The notes: generated by a model from the sequence alone, not told the origin. Shown: positions 19,639 to 31,793, numbered from the stretch's first letter. The stretch is 64,000 nt of DNA from Corallococcus coralloides DSM 2259 (GCF_000255295.1 NC_017030.1:3286001-3350000); one strand, 5' to 3'. A program made the numbers and translations.

Positions 19639-21198
19639 ATGGCCGACACCGAGAACAAGACCCCCCCAGGTGAGAAGAGCGGCGAAGCGGCGGACTCCAG
19701 CTCCAAGGAGCAGGAGATCTACCAGCAGCGGTTGGACAAGGCCGAGAAGTGGCGCGAGGCCGGCTTCAACCCCTACGGCAACGGCTACGCCCCGAAGCAC
19801 CGGGCCGCGGACATCCTGGCCACGCACGCCAACCACTCCATGGAGGACCTGGAGAAGGACGCGCCCGTCTACGACGTCGCCGGCCGCATCGTGGCCATGC
19901 GCTCGTTCGGCAAGGCCGCCTTCATCAAGCTGCGCGACCGCTCCGGGGAAATCCAGGCGCACGTGAAGAAGGACGCGCTCGGGGACCTCTATGAGGTCTT
20001 CAAGCAGTGCGACCTGGGCGACTTCGTCGCTGTGCAGGGCCCCGTCTTCCGCAGCAAGACGGGCGAACTGTCCCTGTCCGCCACGAAGTTCGTGCCCCTC
20101 ACCAAGTCCCTGCGCCCCCTGCCGGAGAAGTGGCATGGCCTCACGGACGTGGAGGTCCGCTACCGCCAGCGCTACCTGGATCTCGTCTCCAACCCGGACG
20201 TGAAGCAGGTCTTCTTGAAGCGCAGCAAGTTGGTGAAGTTCATCCGGAGCTTCCTCGACGGGCGCGACTTCGTCGAGGTGGAGACCCCGATGATGCACCC
20301 GCTGGTGACGGGTGCGGCGGCGCGGCCGTTCATCACGCACCACAACACGTACGACATCGACCTCTACATGCGCATCGCGCCCGAGCTCTACCTGAAGCGG
20401 CTCGTGGTGGGCGGCATGGATCGCGTCTACGAAATCAACCGCAACTTCCGCAACGAGGGCATCAGCACCCGGCACAACCCGGAGTTCACGATGCTGGAGT
20501 TCTATCAGGCGTACGCCACGTACGAAGACCTGATGGACCTCACGGAGGAGATGCTCTCGGAGGCCTCCCGCCACGTCACCGGCGACTCCAAGGTGAAGTA
20601 CGGCGAGCACGTCATCGACTTCGGCAAGGGCTGGAAGCGCATCCCCATGCCGGAGGCCATCCGGGAAGCCGTCCCCGGCCTGTCCGACAAGGACATGGTG
20701 GACGTGGACCGCCTGCGCCATGAACTGCTCAAGACGGTGCACTCGGAGGTGGAGCGCCGCGCCGTGGACGCCATGAACCACGGTGAGCTGGTGGGCGCCC
20801 TCTTCGAGGCCCACGTCGAGCACACGCTCATCCATCCCACCTTCATCACCCAGTATCCCACCGCCGTCTCCCCGCTCGCCCGCCGCAACGACCAGAACCC
20901 GGAAATCACGGACCGGTTCGAGCTCTTCGTCGCGGGCCGGGAAATCGCCAACGCCTTCTCCGAGCTGAACGACCCCCTGGACCAGAAGGGCCGCTTCCAG
21001 GCCCAGCTGGACGCGAAGCAGCGGGGCCAGCAGGAGACCATGGACTACGACGAGGATTACATCCGCGCCCTCGAACACGGCATGCCGCCCACGGCCGGTG
21101 AAGGCATCGGGATTGATCGCGTCGCCATGTTGTTCACGGACGCCGCCAGCATTCGTGACGTGATTCTCTTCCCCCTCCTCAAGCCGCTGGCGAAGTAG
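19639..21198 (+). CDS. lysS: Lysyl-tRNA synthetase, class II
   Basis: A 519-residue class II LysRS that charges tRNA-Lys. The N-terminal about 35 residues are polar and variable. The OB-fold spans about 70-165 (YDVAGRIVAMRSFGKAAFIK). Motif 1 is near FLDGRDFVEVETPMMHP, motif 2 is YEINRNFRNEGISTRHNPEF and motif 3 is AGEGIGIDRVAMLF near the C-terminus. The ATG at 19639 gives MADTENKTPP; the frame is open further upstream but that part is shared with the anti-sigma gene on another frame. It is followed after 12 bases by lolC/E, a linkage seen in other Deltaproteobacteria. Confidence 0.96.
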   Translation: MADTENKTPPGEKSGEAADSSSKEQEIYQQRLDKAEKWREAGFNPYGNGYAPKHRAADILATHANHSMEDLEKDAPVYDVAGRIVAMRSFGKAAFIKLRDRSGEIQAHVKKDALGDLYEVFKQCDLGDFVAVQGPVFRSKTGELSLSATKFVPLTKSLRPLPEKWHGLTDVEVRYRQRYLDLVSNPDVKQVFLKRSKLVKFIRSFLDGRDFVEVETPMMHPLVTGAAARPFITHHNTYDIDLYMRIAPELYLKRLVVGGMDRVYEINRNFRNEGISTRHNPEFTMLEFYQAYATYEDLMDLTEEMLSEASRHVTGDSKVKYGEHVIDFGKGWKRIPMPEAIREAVPGLSDKDMVDVDRLRHELLKTVHSEVERRAVDAMNHGELVGALFEAHVEHTLIHPTFITQYPTAVSPLARRNDQNPEITDRFELFVAGREIANAFSELNDPLDQKGRFQAQLDAKQRGQQETMDYDEDYIRALEHGMPPTAGEGIGIDRVAMLFTDAASIRDVILFPLLKPLAK

Positions 21199-21210
21199 CC
21201 ACGAGGCCTC

Positions 21211-23580
<2,370 letters not shown>

Positions 23581-23582
23581 CC

Positions 23583-24257
23583 ATGGCGCTGTTGTCCATC
23601 CGCAACGTCTTCAAGAGCTACTTCCTGCACGGCAAGCGCATTGACGTGCTGCGCGACGTGTCGTTGGACATCAACGCCGGCGAGCTCGTCTCCATGATTG
23701 GCGCGTCCGGCGCGGGCAAGAGCACCTTCCTGCACGTGCTGGGCACGCTGGATGCCCCCGCCGCCGGTGAAGTCCTCTTCGACGGCAGGTCCGTCTTCGC
23801 CATGAACGACGCGGAGATCGCCGAGTTCCGCAACCGCACCATCGGCTTCGTCTTCCAGAGCCACTACCTGCTGCCGGAGTTCACCGCGCTGGAGAACGTG
23901 GCCATGCCCGCGCTCATCCAGCGCCGGGACCGCGGCCCGTCGTACGCCTACGCCCGCGAGCTCCTGGAGCGCGTGGGCCTGGGCAGCCGCGTGGACCACC
24001 GCCCCGGCGAGCTGTCCGGCGGCGAGGCCCAGCGCGTGGCCCTGGCGCGCGCCCTGGTGCTCAAGCCCGCGGTGCTGCTCGCGGACGAGCCCACGGGCAA
24101 CCTGGATCCCACGACAGGCGAGGGAATCCACCAGCTGCTCCGGGACGTCAACCGGGACCTGGGCATCACCGCCGTCGTCGTCACGCACAACGAGACGCTT
24201 GCTCGCTCCATGCCCCGCCGCCTGAGACTGGCTGGCGGGCAGGTGTCGGAGGCCTGA
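23583..24257 (+). CDS. lolD: Lipoprotein-releasing ABC transporter ATPase LolD
   Basis: A 224-residue ABC ATPase that powers lipoprotein release. Walker A is GASGAGKST near residue 40, the signature is LSGGEAQRVALARAL near residue 141 and Walker B is VLLADEPTGNLD. The segment FVFQSHYLLPEFTALENV is the usual Q-loop region of the LolD/MacB group. It begins 2 bases after the permease, which fixes its partner. The length matches LolD (about 230). Confidence 0.93.
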   Translation: MALLSIRNVFKSYFLHGKRIDVLRDVSLDINAGELVSMIGASGAGKSTFLHVLGTLDAPAAGEVLFDGRSVFAMNDAEIAEFRNRTIGFVFQSHYLLPEFTALENVAMPALIQRRDRGPSYAYARELLERVGLGSRVDHRPGELSGGEAQRVALARALVLKPAVLLADEPTGNLDPTTGEGIHQLLRDVNRDLGITAVVVTHNETLARSMPRRLRLAGGQVSEA

Positions 24258-24333
24258 TGGCCGCTCGCTTTTGGATTGAGGGGCCCTCCCCCCATCCCGT
24301 ACATTGCCCCGCCTTTTCCTGGCCGGACTGCAC

Positions 24334-26805
24334 TTGAGGCTCACCGTTCTGCGCAAGTCATTGCTCCCGCTGCTGGCGGTCGCCCTGTGGGCGCTCGGGC
24401 CCGTTTCCGCGTACGCCCAGGTGGACGTGGACGCGGGTTCGCCCGCCGTCGTCCCCCCGTCCACTCCCGCCGCCACGCCCGTGCTGCCTCCGGATGGGGG
24501 CTCTGTCTCGGGCGCGGACGCGCCGCTGGCGTCCTCTCCGGACGACGACGACACGAACGTCTCCCCCTCGGATCGCGTGGTGGAGATCCGCATCGAGGGC
24601 AACCGCCGCGTGGAGTCGGAGGCCGTCCGCCGTGCCATGCGCACCCGGGTCGGTGATCCGCTCGACCGCTCCGCGGAGGACCTCCGCGCCATCTGGGCCC
24701 TGGGCTACTTCACGGACGTGCAGCTGCTCGCGCAGCGCATGGCCAACGGCATCGCGTACGTGGTGCGCGTGGCGGAGCGTCCCACCATCCGCGCCGTGGC
24801 GCTCCAAGGCAACGAGGAGCTCAACGCGGAGGACCTGAAGGAGCAGCTGGACCTCAAGATCGGCACCATCCTCGACATCGAGGCCGTGCGCGCCACGCAG
24901 AAGAAGATCCAGGAGAAGTACGTCGAGAAGGGCTACTTCCTGGCGGAGGTGAACTACAAGCTGGAGCCGGTGGATGGCGGCGCCGCGGTCACCGTCGTCT
25001 ACATCATCAACGAGCACTCGAAGGTGATGGTGAAGCAGATCACCCTCCAGGGCGCGGAGAAGGTGTCCCCGGAGGAGCTCAAGGCGACCATGATCACGAA
25101 GGAGGGCGGCTTCCTGTCCTTCTTCACCGGCGAGGGCACCTACCGCGAGGAGGCCTTCCAGCGCGACCTCGCCGTCATCCAGATCGCCTACTACGACCGC
25201 GGCTTCATCAACGTGCGCGTGGACAAGCCCACCGTGCAGCTGTCCGCGGACAAGCGCGACATCTACATCACCCTGCACATCACCGAGGGTGAGCCGTACG
25301 ACATCGGGAAGATCGACTTCGCGGGCGACCTGGAGCGCCCGCCGGAAGAGCTGCTGCGGCTGATGAAGTCGCGCCCCAAGGAGCGCTTCAACCGCGGCCA
25401 GCTCTCCACGGACATCTCCAACATCTCCGACGTGTACTTCGACAAGGGGTACGCGTACGCCAACATCAACCCCGTCACCTCCGTGAACGCGGAAGACCGG
25501 ACGGTGGACCTCACCTTCGACATCCAGAAGGGCCCGCTCGTCAACATCGAGCGCATCGACGTCGTCGGCAATACGAAGACGCGCGACAAGGTCATCCGCC
25601 GCGAGCTGCGCGTCTACGAAGGCGAGCTCTACAACGGCACCGGCGTGAAGCGCAGCCGCGAGCGCGTCACCGCGCTGGGCTTCTTCGAGACCGTCGAAAT
25701 CACCCAGCACCCGGGCAGCTCCGACAACGCCATCGTGTTGCAGGTGGAGGTGAAGGAGAAGGCCACGGGCACCTTCCAGGTGGGCCTGGGCTTCTCCAAC
25801 GTGGAGAACTTCATCTTCACGGCCCAGGTGTCGCAGAACAACTTCCTCGGCTGGGGCCAGAGCGTGTCCGCGTCCGCCCAGATTTCGGGCCTGCGCTCGC
25901 TCGTCCAGCTGTCGTTCTACGACCCGTACTTCCTGGACACGAACTACCTCTTGTCCGCGGAGTTCTTCCGCGTCCAGGCGGACTACGAAGGCTTCATCCG
26001 CAACTCCACGGGCGGCACCATCTCCCTGGGCCGCCAGCTGGTGGATGACGTGCTCGCCACCGTCGGCTACTCGCGGGAGTACGTGGACGTGCAGGCGGGG
26101 CAGGGCATTGGCGCGGTGCTGCTCGCCAACCAGTTCCAGTCCGGCGTCACCAGCGCGCTGCGCCTGTCCGTGTCCTTCGACCGGCGCGACAACCGCCTCT
26201 TCCCGTCGCGCGGCTTCATCCACTACGGCTCGGTGGAGACGGCGCCCTCGTTCCTGGGCGGCACGTTCCTCTTCAACCGCTACACCGCCTACTCGCGCCT
26301 GTACTTCCCCCTGCCGCTGGGCTTCGTCTTCAAGACGAACGCCACGCTGGGCTACGTGCAGCAGCTGGACTCCAGCAAGCCGCTGCCCATCAGCGAGCTC
26401 TACTACGTGGGCGGCATCAACACGATCCGCGGCTACTACCTGCGCAGCATCAGCCCCACGCTGCTCGTGCCGCGCGCGGACAACCCGGACGCCAACGTCA
26501 CCGAGTTCCGGGTGGGCGGCAACAAGCAGCTCATCTTCAACTTCGAGCTGGAGTTCCCCATCTTCGAGAAGGCCGGCCTGCGCGGCGTGCTCTTCTACGA
26601 CGCGGGCAATGCCTTCGGCTCAAACGAGAAGTTCTTCGAGGACCGGCAGGACAAGCTGCCGCTGGGCCTCTTCCACGCGGCGGGCTTTGGCTTCCGCTGG
26701 TTCTCGCCCATCGGGCCCCTGCGCTTCGAGTGGGGAATCCCGCTGACCAAGCGGCCGTCGGACGACAACATCCTGTTCGAGTTCACGATCGGTAACTTCT
26801 TCTGA
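24334..26805 (+). CDS. bamA: Outer-membrane protein assembly factor BamA
   Basis: An 823-residue Omp85 protein that folds beta-barrels into the outer membrane. A signal peptide (LPLLAVALWALGPVSAYA) is followed by a Pro/Ser-rich stretch to about residue 80. Five POTRA domains run to about 440 (VVEIRIEGNRRVESEAVRR first; GPLVNIERIDVVGNTKTRDK for the last). A 16-strand barrel follows, with the lid-lock motif IRGY (INTIRGYYLR) and a C-terminal aromatic (FTIGNFF). I took TTG 24334 because it gives a normal signal peptide; TTG 24304 in the same frame is possible. The neighbours (lolD before, skp and lpxD after) are the common order. Confidence 0.95.
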   Translation: MRLTVLRKSLLPLLAVALWALGPVSAYAQVDVDAGSPAVVPPSTPAATPVLPPDGGSVSGADAPLASSPDDDDTNVSPSDRVVEIRIEGNRRVESEAVRRAMRTRVGDPLDRSAEDLRAIWALGYFTDVQLLAQRMANGIAYVVRVAERPTIRAVALQGNEELNAEDLKEQLDLKIGTILDIEAVRATQKKIQEKYVEKGYFLAEVNYKLEPVDGGAAVTVVYIINEHSKVMVKQITLQGAEKVSPEELKATMITKEGGFLSFFTGEGTYREEAFQRDLAVIQIAYYDRGFINVRVDKPTVQLSADKRDIYITLHITEGEPYDIGKIDFAGDLERPPEELLRLMKSRPKERFNRGQLSTDISNISDVYFDKGYAYANINPVTSVNAEDRTVDLTFDIQKGPLVNIERIDVVGNTKTRDKVIRRELRVYEGELYNGTGVKRSRERVTALGFFETVEITQHPGSSDNAIVLQVEVKEKATGTFQVGLGFSNVENFIFTAQVSQNNFLGWGQSVSASAQISGLRSLVQLSFYDPYFLDTNYLLSAEFFRVQADYEGFIRNSTGGTISLGRQLVDDVLATVGYSREYVDVQAGQGIGAVLLANQFQSGVTSALRLSVSFDRRDNRLFPSRGFIHYGSVETAPSFLGGTFLFNRYTAYSRLYFPLPLGFVFKTNATLGYVQQLDSSKPLPISELYYVGGINTIRGYYLRSISPTLLVPRADNPDANVTEFRVGGNKQLIFNFELEFPIFEKAGLRGVLFYDAGNAFGSNEKFFEDRQDKLPLGLFHAAGFGFRWFSPIGPLRFEWGIPLTKRPSDDNILFEFTIGNFF

Positions 26806-26823
26806 TAGGCATTGACCCCAAGG

Positions 26824-26880
26824 CCTTCCCGGCCCACCGCTTTCCGCCCCACCCGGGCGGAAGTGAACAGGCCGGGAGGG
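26824..26880 (+). terminator. Nested inverted repeats between bamA and skp
   Basis: An inner perfect 8-bp stem (26842-26849 with 26855-26862, 5-nt loop) is enclosed by an outer 11-bp arm (26824-26834 with 26870-26880, one G-T pair). The two 7-base spacers are symmetric, so the whole can fold as one long hairpin. No T-tract follows. It could be a partial terminator, an mRNA-stabilising structure or a processing site between two genes of different expected level. Confidence 0.45.
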
Positions 26881-26924
26881 CGGACGTCGGAGCCTGCAGC
26901 ACCCTTTCCGAGGAGCCGTAACCC

Positions 26925-27491
26925 ATGTCGCTTCGAAGCACCCTGGCGGCCGCCGCCGCTGTCCTGTCGCTCGCCCTCCCGGTTGCCGCTTCGGCCGCCG
27001 AGCTCAAGGTGGCCTACGTCGACCTGCAGCGCGTGCTGCTGGAGGTGGATGACGGCAAGGCCGCCAAGGCCCGTCTCCAGAAGTGGCTGGAGGACCGCCA
27101 GAAGGAGATCGACAAGGAGCAGGAGACGCTCCGCAAGGAGAAGGACACCCTGGACAAGCAGGCCAGCGCCATGAGCGAGGCCACGCGCACCCAGAAGGCC
27201 ACCGAGCTCCAGAAGAAGGTGATGGAGCTGGCGCAGAAGTACGAGCGCAGCCGCGCCGAGGCCGCCAACAAGGAGCGCCAGGAGATGGAGCCCATCGTCA
27301 ACCGCATCGACCAGGTCATCGCGTCCATCGCGGAGCGGGACGGCCTGGGCATGGTGCTGGACAAGCGCGACTCCGGCATCGTCTTCGCGCTGTCCCAGTA
27401 CGACATCTCCAACGAGGTCGTGCGCAGCTACAACAACAGCGCCTCCAAGAAGCCTGCGCCGGCGGCCAAGGACGCCCCGGTCAAGAAGTAG
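26925..27491 (+). CDS. skp: OmpH/Skp-family periplasmic chaperone
   Basis: A 188-residue secreted protein. The signal peptide is MSLRSTLAAAAAVLSLALPV, cleaved after about ASA. The start of the mature part, ELKVAYVDLQRVLLE, is the hallmark of Skp. Residues about 45-135 are a long charged coiled coil (the tentacles), and the C-terminal part ends in a Lys/Pro/Ala tail. Skp holds unfolded outer-membrane proteins for BamA, encoded just upstream. lpxD begins 3 bases downstream. Confidence 0.92.
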   Translation: MSLRSTLAAAAAVLSLALPVAASAAELKVAYVDLQRVLLEVDDGKAAKARLQKWLEDRQKEIDKEQETLRKEKDTLDKQASAMSEATRTQKATELQKKVMELAQKYERSRAEAANKERQEMEPIVNRIDQVIASIAERDGLGMVLDKRDSGIVFALSQYDISNEVVRSYNNSASKKPAPAAKDAPVKK

Positions 27492-27494
27492 GCG

Positions 27495-28571
27495 TTGGAC
27501 ACCCCCGTGCCTTCCGCACCCAACGCGCACCGGCTGGGGGACATCGCCACCCACGTCCGGGGTGAGCTCCTCGGCGACCCCGGGCTGCTCGTCCATGGCC
27601 TGAACGGCCTGGAGGAGGCAGTCCCGGGGGAGGTGTCGTTCTACGGCAACCCCCGCTACCGCAAGCAGTTCGAGGCCACCCGCGCCTCGGCGGTGCTGGT
27701 GGGGACGGATGCCCCCGCTCGCGACGGCGTGGCCCTGGTGCGGGTGCCCAACCCGCACCTGGCCTACGCGAAGCTCCTCACCCTGTTCCACCCGGCCACG
27801 AGGCCCGCCGCGGGCATCCACCCGGCCGCCCACGTGCACCCGGAGGCCACGGTGCACCCGGAGGCCACGGTGAAGGCCGGGGCGGTGGTGGAGAAGGGCG
27901 CCCACGTCGGCGCCCGCACGGTGCTGCACCCCGGCGCCTACGTGGGCGAGGACGCGCGCGTCGGCGACGACTGCGTGCTCTACCCGCACGCCACGGTGCG
28001 TGAGGGGTGCGTGGTGGGCTCGCGCGTCATCCTCCACGCCTCGTCGGTGGTGGGCGCGGACGGCTTCGGCTTCGCCTTCGACGCGGAGGGCGAGGACGGC
28101 CCCCGCCACTTCAAGATTCCCCAGGTGGGCATCGTCCGCATCGAGGACGACGTGGAAGTCGGGGCCTGCACCTGCATCGACCGCGCGACGGTGGGTGAAA
28201 CGGTGGTGGGCCAGGGGACGAAGCTCGACAACCTGGTGCAGATCGCCCACAACGTGCGCGTGGGCCCGCTGTCGCTCATCTGCGCGCAGGCGGGCGTGTC
28301 GGGGTCGGCGGAGGTGGGCACCGGCGTGGTGCTGGCGGGGCAGGTGGGCGTGGTGGGCCACATCCGCGTGGGAGACCTTGCCAAGGTGGGCGCGCAGTCC
28401 GGCGTCGCCCATGACGTTCCAGACGGACAGGTCGTCAGTGGCAGCCCCGCCATCCCCCACAAGGAATGGCTGCGCGCCAGCGCCGCGTCGGGGCAGCTGG
28501 CGGACCTGCTCAAGGAAGTGCGTGCCCTTCGCAAGAGGGTGGAGCTGTTGGAGAAGGAGAAGGGCGGATGA
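27495..28571 (+). CDS. lpxD: UDP-3-O-acylglucosamine N-acyltransferase LpxD
   Basis: A 358-residue acyltransferase for the third step of lipid A synthesis, using acyl-ACP. The N-terminal uridine-binding domain (about 1-100: [29 protein letters not shown]) precedes a left-handed beta-helix of hexapeptide repeats (about 105-310). The catalytic His is in [13 protein letters not shown] tandem 18-bp DNA repeat (about 27838-27871) encodes [12 protein letters not shown] within the helix. A C-terminal Leu/Lys helix ends the protein. The TTG start at 27495 is the only one that fits; the stop overlaps fabZ by 4 bases. Confidence 0.95.
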   Translation: MDTPVPSAPNAHRLGDIATHVRGELLGDPGLLVHGLNGLEEAVPGEVSFYGNPRYRKQFEATRASAVLVGTDAPARDGVALVRVPNPHLAYAKLLTLFHPATRPAAGIHPAAHVHPEATVHPEATVKAGAVVEKGAHVGARTVLHPGAYVGEDARVGDDCVLYPHATVREGCVVGSRVILHASSVVGADGFGFAFDAEGEDGPRHFKIPQVGIVRIEDDVEVGACTCIDRATVGETVVGQGTKLDNLVQIAHNVRVGPLSLICAQAGVSGSAEVGTGVVLAGQVGVVGHIRVGDLAKVGAQSGVAHDVPDGQVVSGSPAIPHKEWLRASAASGQLADLLKEVRALRKRVELLEKEKGG

Positions 28572-29038
28572 TGGACATTGGCGAGATCCAGGCGCTGCTG
28601 CCGCACCGCTACCCGTTCCTCCTGGTGGACCGGGTGGTGGAAATCGTGCCGGGCCAGAAGCTCACGGCCTACAAGAACGTCACCATCAACGAGCCCTTCT
28701 TCAACGGCCACTTCCCGGGGCACCCGGTGATGCCGGGCGTGCTCATCCTGGAGGCGCTCGCCCAGGCGACGGCCATCCTTGCGTATAAGACGGAAGCCAT
28801 GGACCCGACGCGGCTCGTCACGTACTTGATGGGCGTGGACAACGCGCGCTTCCGCAAGCCGGTGGTGCCCGGAGACCGGCTCCAACTGGACATTGAAGTC
28901 ATCCGCCACAAGGGCGCCATCTGGAAGACCAAGGGTGTGGCGTCGGTGGATGGCGCCAAGGTGGCGGAAGGGGAGTTCCTCGCCACCGTGGTGGACAAGA
29001 ACAAGGCCGCCAAGGGCGACGAGAGCGCGGCGCCGTAG
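28568..29038 (+). CDS. fabZ: 3-hydroxyacyl-ACP dehydratase FabZ
   Basis: A 156-residue hot-dog-fold enzyme that dehydrates 3-hydroxyacyl-ACP in fatty-acid elongation. The signature [18 protein letters not shown] near residue 48 carries the catalytic His, with the paired Glu in [11 protein letters not shown] 28568 overlaps the lpxD stop; a second ATG follows at 28571. Its place between lpxD and lpxA is classic: it competes with the Lpx acyltransferases for 3-hydroxyacyl-ACP. Confidence 0.96.
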   Translation: MMDIGEIQALLPHRYPFLLVDRVVEIVPGQKLTAYKNVTINEPFFNGHFPGHPVMPGVLILEALAQATAILAYKTEAMDPTRLVTYLMGVDNARFRKPVVPGDRLQLDIEVIRHKGAIWKTKGVASVDGAKVAEGEFLATVVDKNKAAKGDESAAP

Positions 29039-29072
29039 GGCGCGTCATTCGCGCTGCTGAGGAGAGAAGGAC

Positions 29073-29849
29073 ATGGCGCAGGTTCATCCCACCGCGGTCG
29101 TCCATCCGGGGGCCCGGCTCCACGACACCGTGGAGGTGGGGCCGTTCTCGGTCATCGGGCCCCAGGTCGTCATTGGCGCGGGCACCCGCATCGGGCCGCA
29201 CGTCGTCATCGAGGGCCGCACCACGCTGGGGGAGCGCAACCACCTCTTCCAGTTCTGTTCCGTGGGCGCGGCGCCCCAGGACCTGAAGTACGCGGGCGAG
29301 GACACGGAGCTCGTCATTGGCGACGAGAACCAGATCCGTGAGTTCGTCACGGTGAACCTCGGCACGGTGGCCGGCGGCGGGGCCACGCGGCTCGGCCACC
29401 GCAACCTGCTGCTCGCCAACAGCCACATCGCGCACGACTGCATCGTGGGCAATGAGGTCCTCCTCGCCAACGGGGCCGCGCTCGCGGGCCACGTCACGGT
29501 GGAGGACTCGGTGAAGATCTCGGGTCTGGTCGCGGTGCACCAGTTCACCCGGCTGGGGCGCTACGCGTTCATCTCCGGCGGCTCCATGGTCACCATGGAC
29601 GTGCCCCCGTACTGCACCGTGCAGGGGGACCGGGCCACGCTGGTGGGCCTCAACACCGTGGGCCTGGAGCGCGGCGGCTTCACCGAGGAGCAGATTGGCC
29701 GCGTGAAGGAGGCCTACCGCATCCTCTTCCGCTCCAAGCTGGGCCTCCAGGACGCGCTCGCGCAGCTTCGCGGGGAGCTCTCCGGCCACCCGGAGGTGGA
29801 GCACCTGGTCCGGTTCGTGGAGACGAGCAAGCGCGGCGTCACGCGCTAG
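29073..29849 (+). CDS. lpxA: UDP-N-acetylglucosamine O-acyltransferase LpxA
   Basis: A 258-residue trimeric enzyme for the first step of lipid A synthesis. The N-terminal left-handed beta-helix of hexapeptide repeats (HPTAVVHPGARLHDTVEVGP) spans about 1-185. The catalytic His is in NSHIAHDCIVGNE. The C-terminal helical part (EEQIGRVKEAYRILFRS) is typical. ATG follows GGAGAGAAGG by 4 bases. lpxI is next after 31 bases. Confidence 0.96.
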   Translation: MAQVHPTAVVHPGARLHDTVEVGPFSVIGPQVVIGAGTRIGPHVVIEGRTTLGERNHLFQFCSVGAAPQDLKYAGEDTELVIGDENQIREFVTVNLGTVAGGGATRLGHRNLLLANSHIAHDCIVGNEVLLANGAALAGHVTVEDSVKISGLVAVHQFTRLGRYAFISGGSMVTMDVPPYCTVQGDRATLVGLNTVGLERGGFTEEQIGRVKEAYRILFRSKLGLQDALAQLRGELSGHPEVEHLVRFVETSKRGVTR

Positions 29850-29880
29850 GCCCTTTCACGAGGGAACGAAAGGGGAGTGG

Positions 29881-30684
29881 GTGGAGCGCATCGGGCTCAT
29901 CGCCGGGAACGGCCAGCTTCCCTTCCTCTTCGCGCGGGCCGCCCGCGCGCGCGGCCTGGAGGTGGTGGTGGCCGCGCACCGGGGAGAGACGGACCCGGCG
30001 CTGGAGCGGGAGGTCGGCCACTTCGCCTGGGTGCGCGTGGGGCAGGTGGGCCGCATCCAGAAGGTCTTCCGCCAGGCGGGCGTCACCCGGGCGGCCATGG
30101 CTGGCGGCATCGGCCACGTGCGCGCGCTCACGGAGGCCCGGCCGGACCTGGGCGCGGTGCGCATCATCTCCCGCCTGCGCAGCTTCCGGGACGACGCGCT
30201 CCTGCGCGCCGTGGCCGCGGACTTCGAGGCACAGGGCATCACCATCATCGCGCCCACGGACTTCCTGGGCGAGGTGCTGTGCCCCGAAGGGCACCTGGCC
30301 GGCCCCGCGCTGAAGCCCGCGCAGGAGAAGGACGTGGCCCTCGGCAGGGAGGTCGCGGTGCTCCTGGGGCAGGCGGACGTGGGCCAGACGGTGGTGGTGC
30401 GGGATGGCCACGTGCTCGCGCTGGAGGCCGTGGAGGGCACCGACGAGACCATCCGCCGGGGCGCGAAGCTGGGCGGCCCGGGCGCGGTGGTGGTGAAGCG
30501 CTGCAAGCCGGATCAGGATTTGCGCTTTGATTTGCCCGCCGTGGGGCCTCGCACGCTGGAGGTCATGGAGGAGGCGGGCGCTCGGGTGCTGGCGCTGGAG
30601 GTAGGGCGTACGGTGCTGTTGGACGCACCCGCCCTCTTCGCCGGGGCCACCGCGCGAGGCATCACCCTGGTGGGCGTGCGGTAG
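29881..30684 (+). CDS. lpxI: UDP-2,3-diacylglucosamine pyrophosphatase LpxI
   Basis: A 267-residue LpxI (DUF1009) protein. It starts IGLIAGNGQLPFLFARAAR, then shows AAMAGGIGHVR and DDALLRAVAADFE, all family marks. LpxI cleaves UDP-diacylglucosamine to lipid X and UMP, replacing the unrelated LpxH of E. coli. GTG 29881 follows AAAGGGGAG at 4 bases. It closes the lpxD-fabZ-lpxA-lpxI run; lpxB itself is 3 kb away on the other strand. Confidence 0.93.
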   Translation: MERIGLIAGNGQLPFLFARAARARGLEVVVAAHRGETDPALEREVGHFAWVRVGQVGRIQKVFRQAGVTRAAMAGGIGHVRALTEARPDLGAVRIISRLRSFRDDALLRAVAADFEAQGITIIAPTDFLGEVLCPEGHLAGPALKPAQEKDVALGREVAVLLGQADVGQTVVVRDGHVLALEAVEGTDETIRRGAKLGGPGAVVVKRCKPDQDLRFDLPAVGPRTLEVMEEAGARVLALEVGRTVLLDAPALFAGATARGITLVGVR

Positions 30685-30759
30685 GCTTCCGCGGGAATCC
30701 GTTCCCCCGGGCTGGAGTTGCCTCCCCACCTCCCCCCGCGACGCCGAGGTTGACGCCGC

Positions 30760-31785
30760 ATGTCCGTCCGACTCCTACCTCTCGTGGCCCTGCTGGGCCT
30801 GCCGCTCCCTGCCTCCGCGGAGGCCATCCGGGTCTCGCTGGAAGGCAAGGCGGCGCTGGGTGAAGGCGTGCCCGCGCTGCTCGTCCACATTGAAGAGCCC
30901 ATCGACGGCTTCGAGGTGAAGCTCAAGCGCAGCGACGGCAAGACGGTGGAGCTCAAGGGGGGCGGCAAGCCGGGCATCACCCGCCGCGTCGCCCTGGAGC
31001 AGCCGGAAGGGAAGTTCCACTACGAGGGCGAGCTCACCGTGCGGTTCCCGGGCGGGGCGGAGCCGGGAAGCATGCCTCTCTCGTTCGACACGGAGCTCAA
31101 CGGCCCGCTGAAGATGGAGGTGCGCCCGGAGGACGTGGACGTGCCCGGCCGCAAGCTGCGCTTCACGCTGTCCCGCCCGGCCGCGAAGACGGAAGTCACG
31201 GTGAAGATGGACACCGGCAAGACGGCCTTCGCGGGCGACGTGGACTTCAAGGGCGCGCCCGCGGGCACGCCCTTGGAAGTGAAGTGGCTGCCGGCGGAGG
31301 GCAAGGTGATGCACATCCGCCTGAGGGCCTACGACACCTCCGACTTCTACACGGGCGTGGACCTGTACCCGTGGCAGGTGGACATCCCGCATGAGGAGGT
31401 GACCTTCGCCTCCGGCCGCTCGGACATCCCGCCGGCGGAGAAGGGCAAGCTGGACGCCAGCTACAAGAGCATCACGGAGGCGTTGAATAAGTATGGCCGC
31501 TGGGCGTCGCTGCGCCTGTACGTGCTCGGGCACACCGACACGGTGGGAAGCACGAACGACAACCGCGAGCTTTCGCTCAAGCGGGCGAAGAGCATCGCGT
31601 CCTACTTCCGCCAGCGCGGCCTGAAGGTACCAGTGTTCTACGAGGGCTTTGGTGAGCAGTCCCCGGCGGTGCCCACGCCGGACGAGACGGCGGAGGCGGC
31701 CAACCGCCGCGCCGAATACATCATCGCGGTGGAGGACCCGTCCCTGACGAACGCGCCCTTCACCCCTCGCTGGCGCAAGCCTTGA
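30760..31785 (+). CDS. OmpA-family protein
   Basis: A 341-residue secreted protein. Signal peptide: MSVRLLPLVALLGLPLPASA. Residues about 25-215 are beta-rich repeats of unknown family. They look like two or three Ig-like or similar modules, including DVDVPGRKLRFTLSRP and VDLYPWQVDIPHEEV. Residues about 215-325 form an OmpA/MotB peptidoglycan-binding domain: TFASGRSDIPPAEKGKLDAS and LGHTDTVGSTNDNRELSLKR, with the conserved Asp and Arg that hold diaminopimelate. It probably ties the outer membrane or periplasm to peptidoglycan. Confidence 0.85.
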   Translation: MSVRLLPLVALLGLPLPASAEAIRVSLEGKAALGEGVPALLVHIEEPIDGFEVKLKRSDGKTVELKGGGKPGITRRVALEQPEGKFHYEGELTVRFPGGAEPGSMPLSFDTELNGPLKMEVRPEDVDVPGRKLRFTLSRPAAKTEVTVKMDTGKTAFAGDVDFKGAPAGTPLEVKWLPAEGKVMHIRLRAYDTSDFYTGVDLYPWQVDIPHEEVTFASGRSDIPPAEKGKLDASYKSITEALNKYGRWASLRLYVLGHTDTVGSTNDNRELSLKRAKSIASYFRQRGLKVPVFYEGFGEQSPAVPTPDETAEAANRRAEYIIAVEDPSLTNAPFTPRWRKP

Positions 31786-31793
31786 GGTGTCAC

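Noticed and set aside
27838-27871. Tandem 18-bp repeat in lpxD as a possible mobile or regulatory repeat
   Set aside because: It encodes two hexapeptide units of the beta-helix and fits the protein structure.
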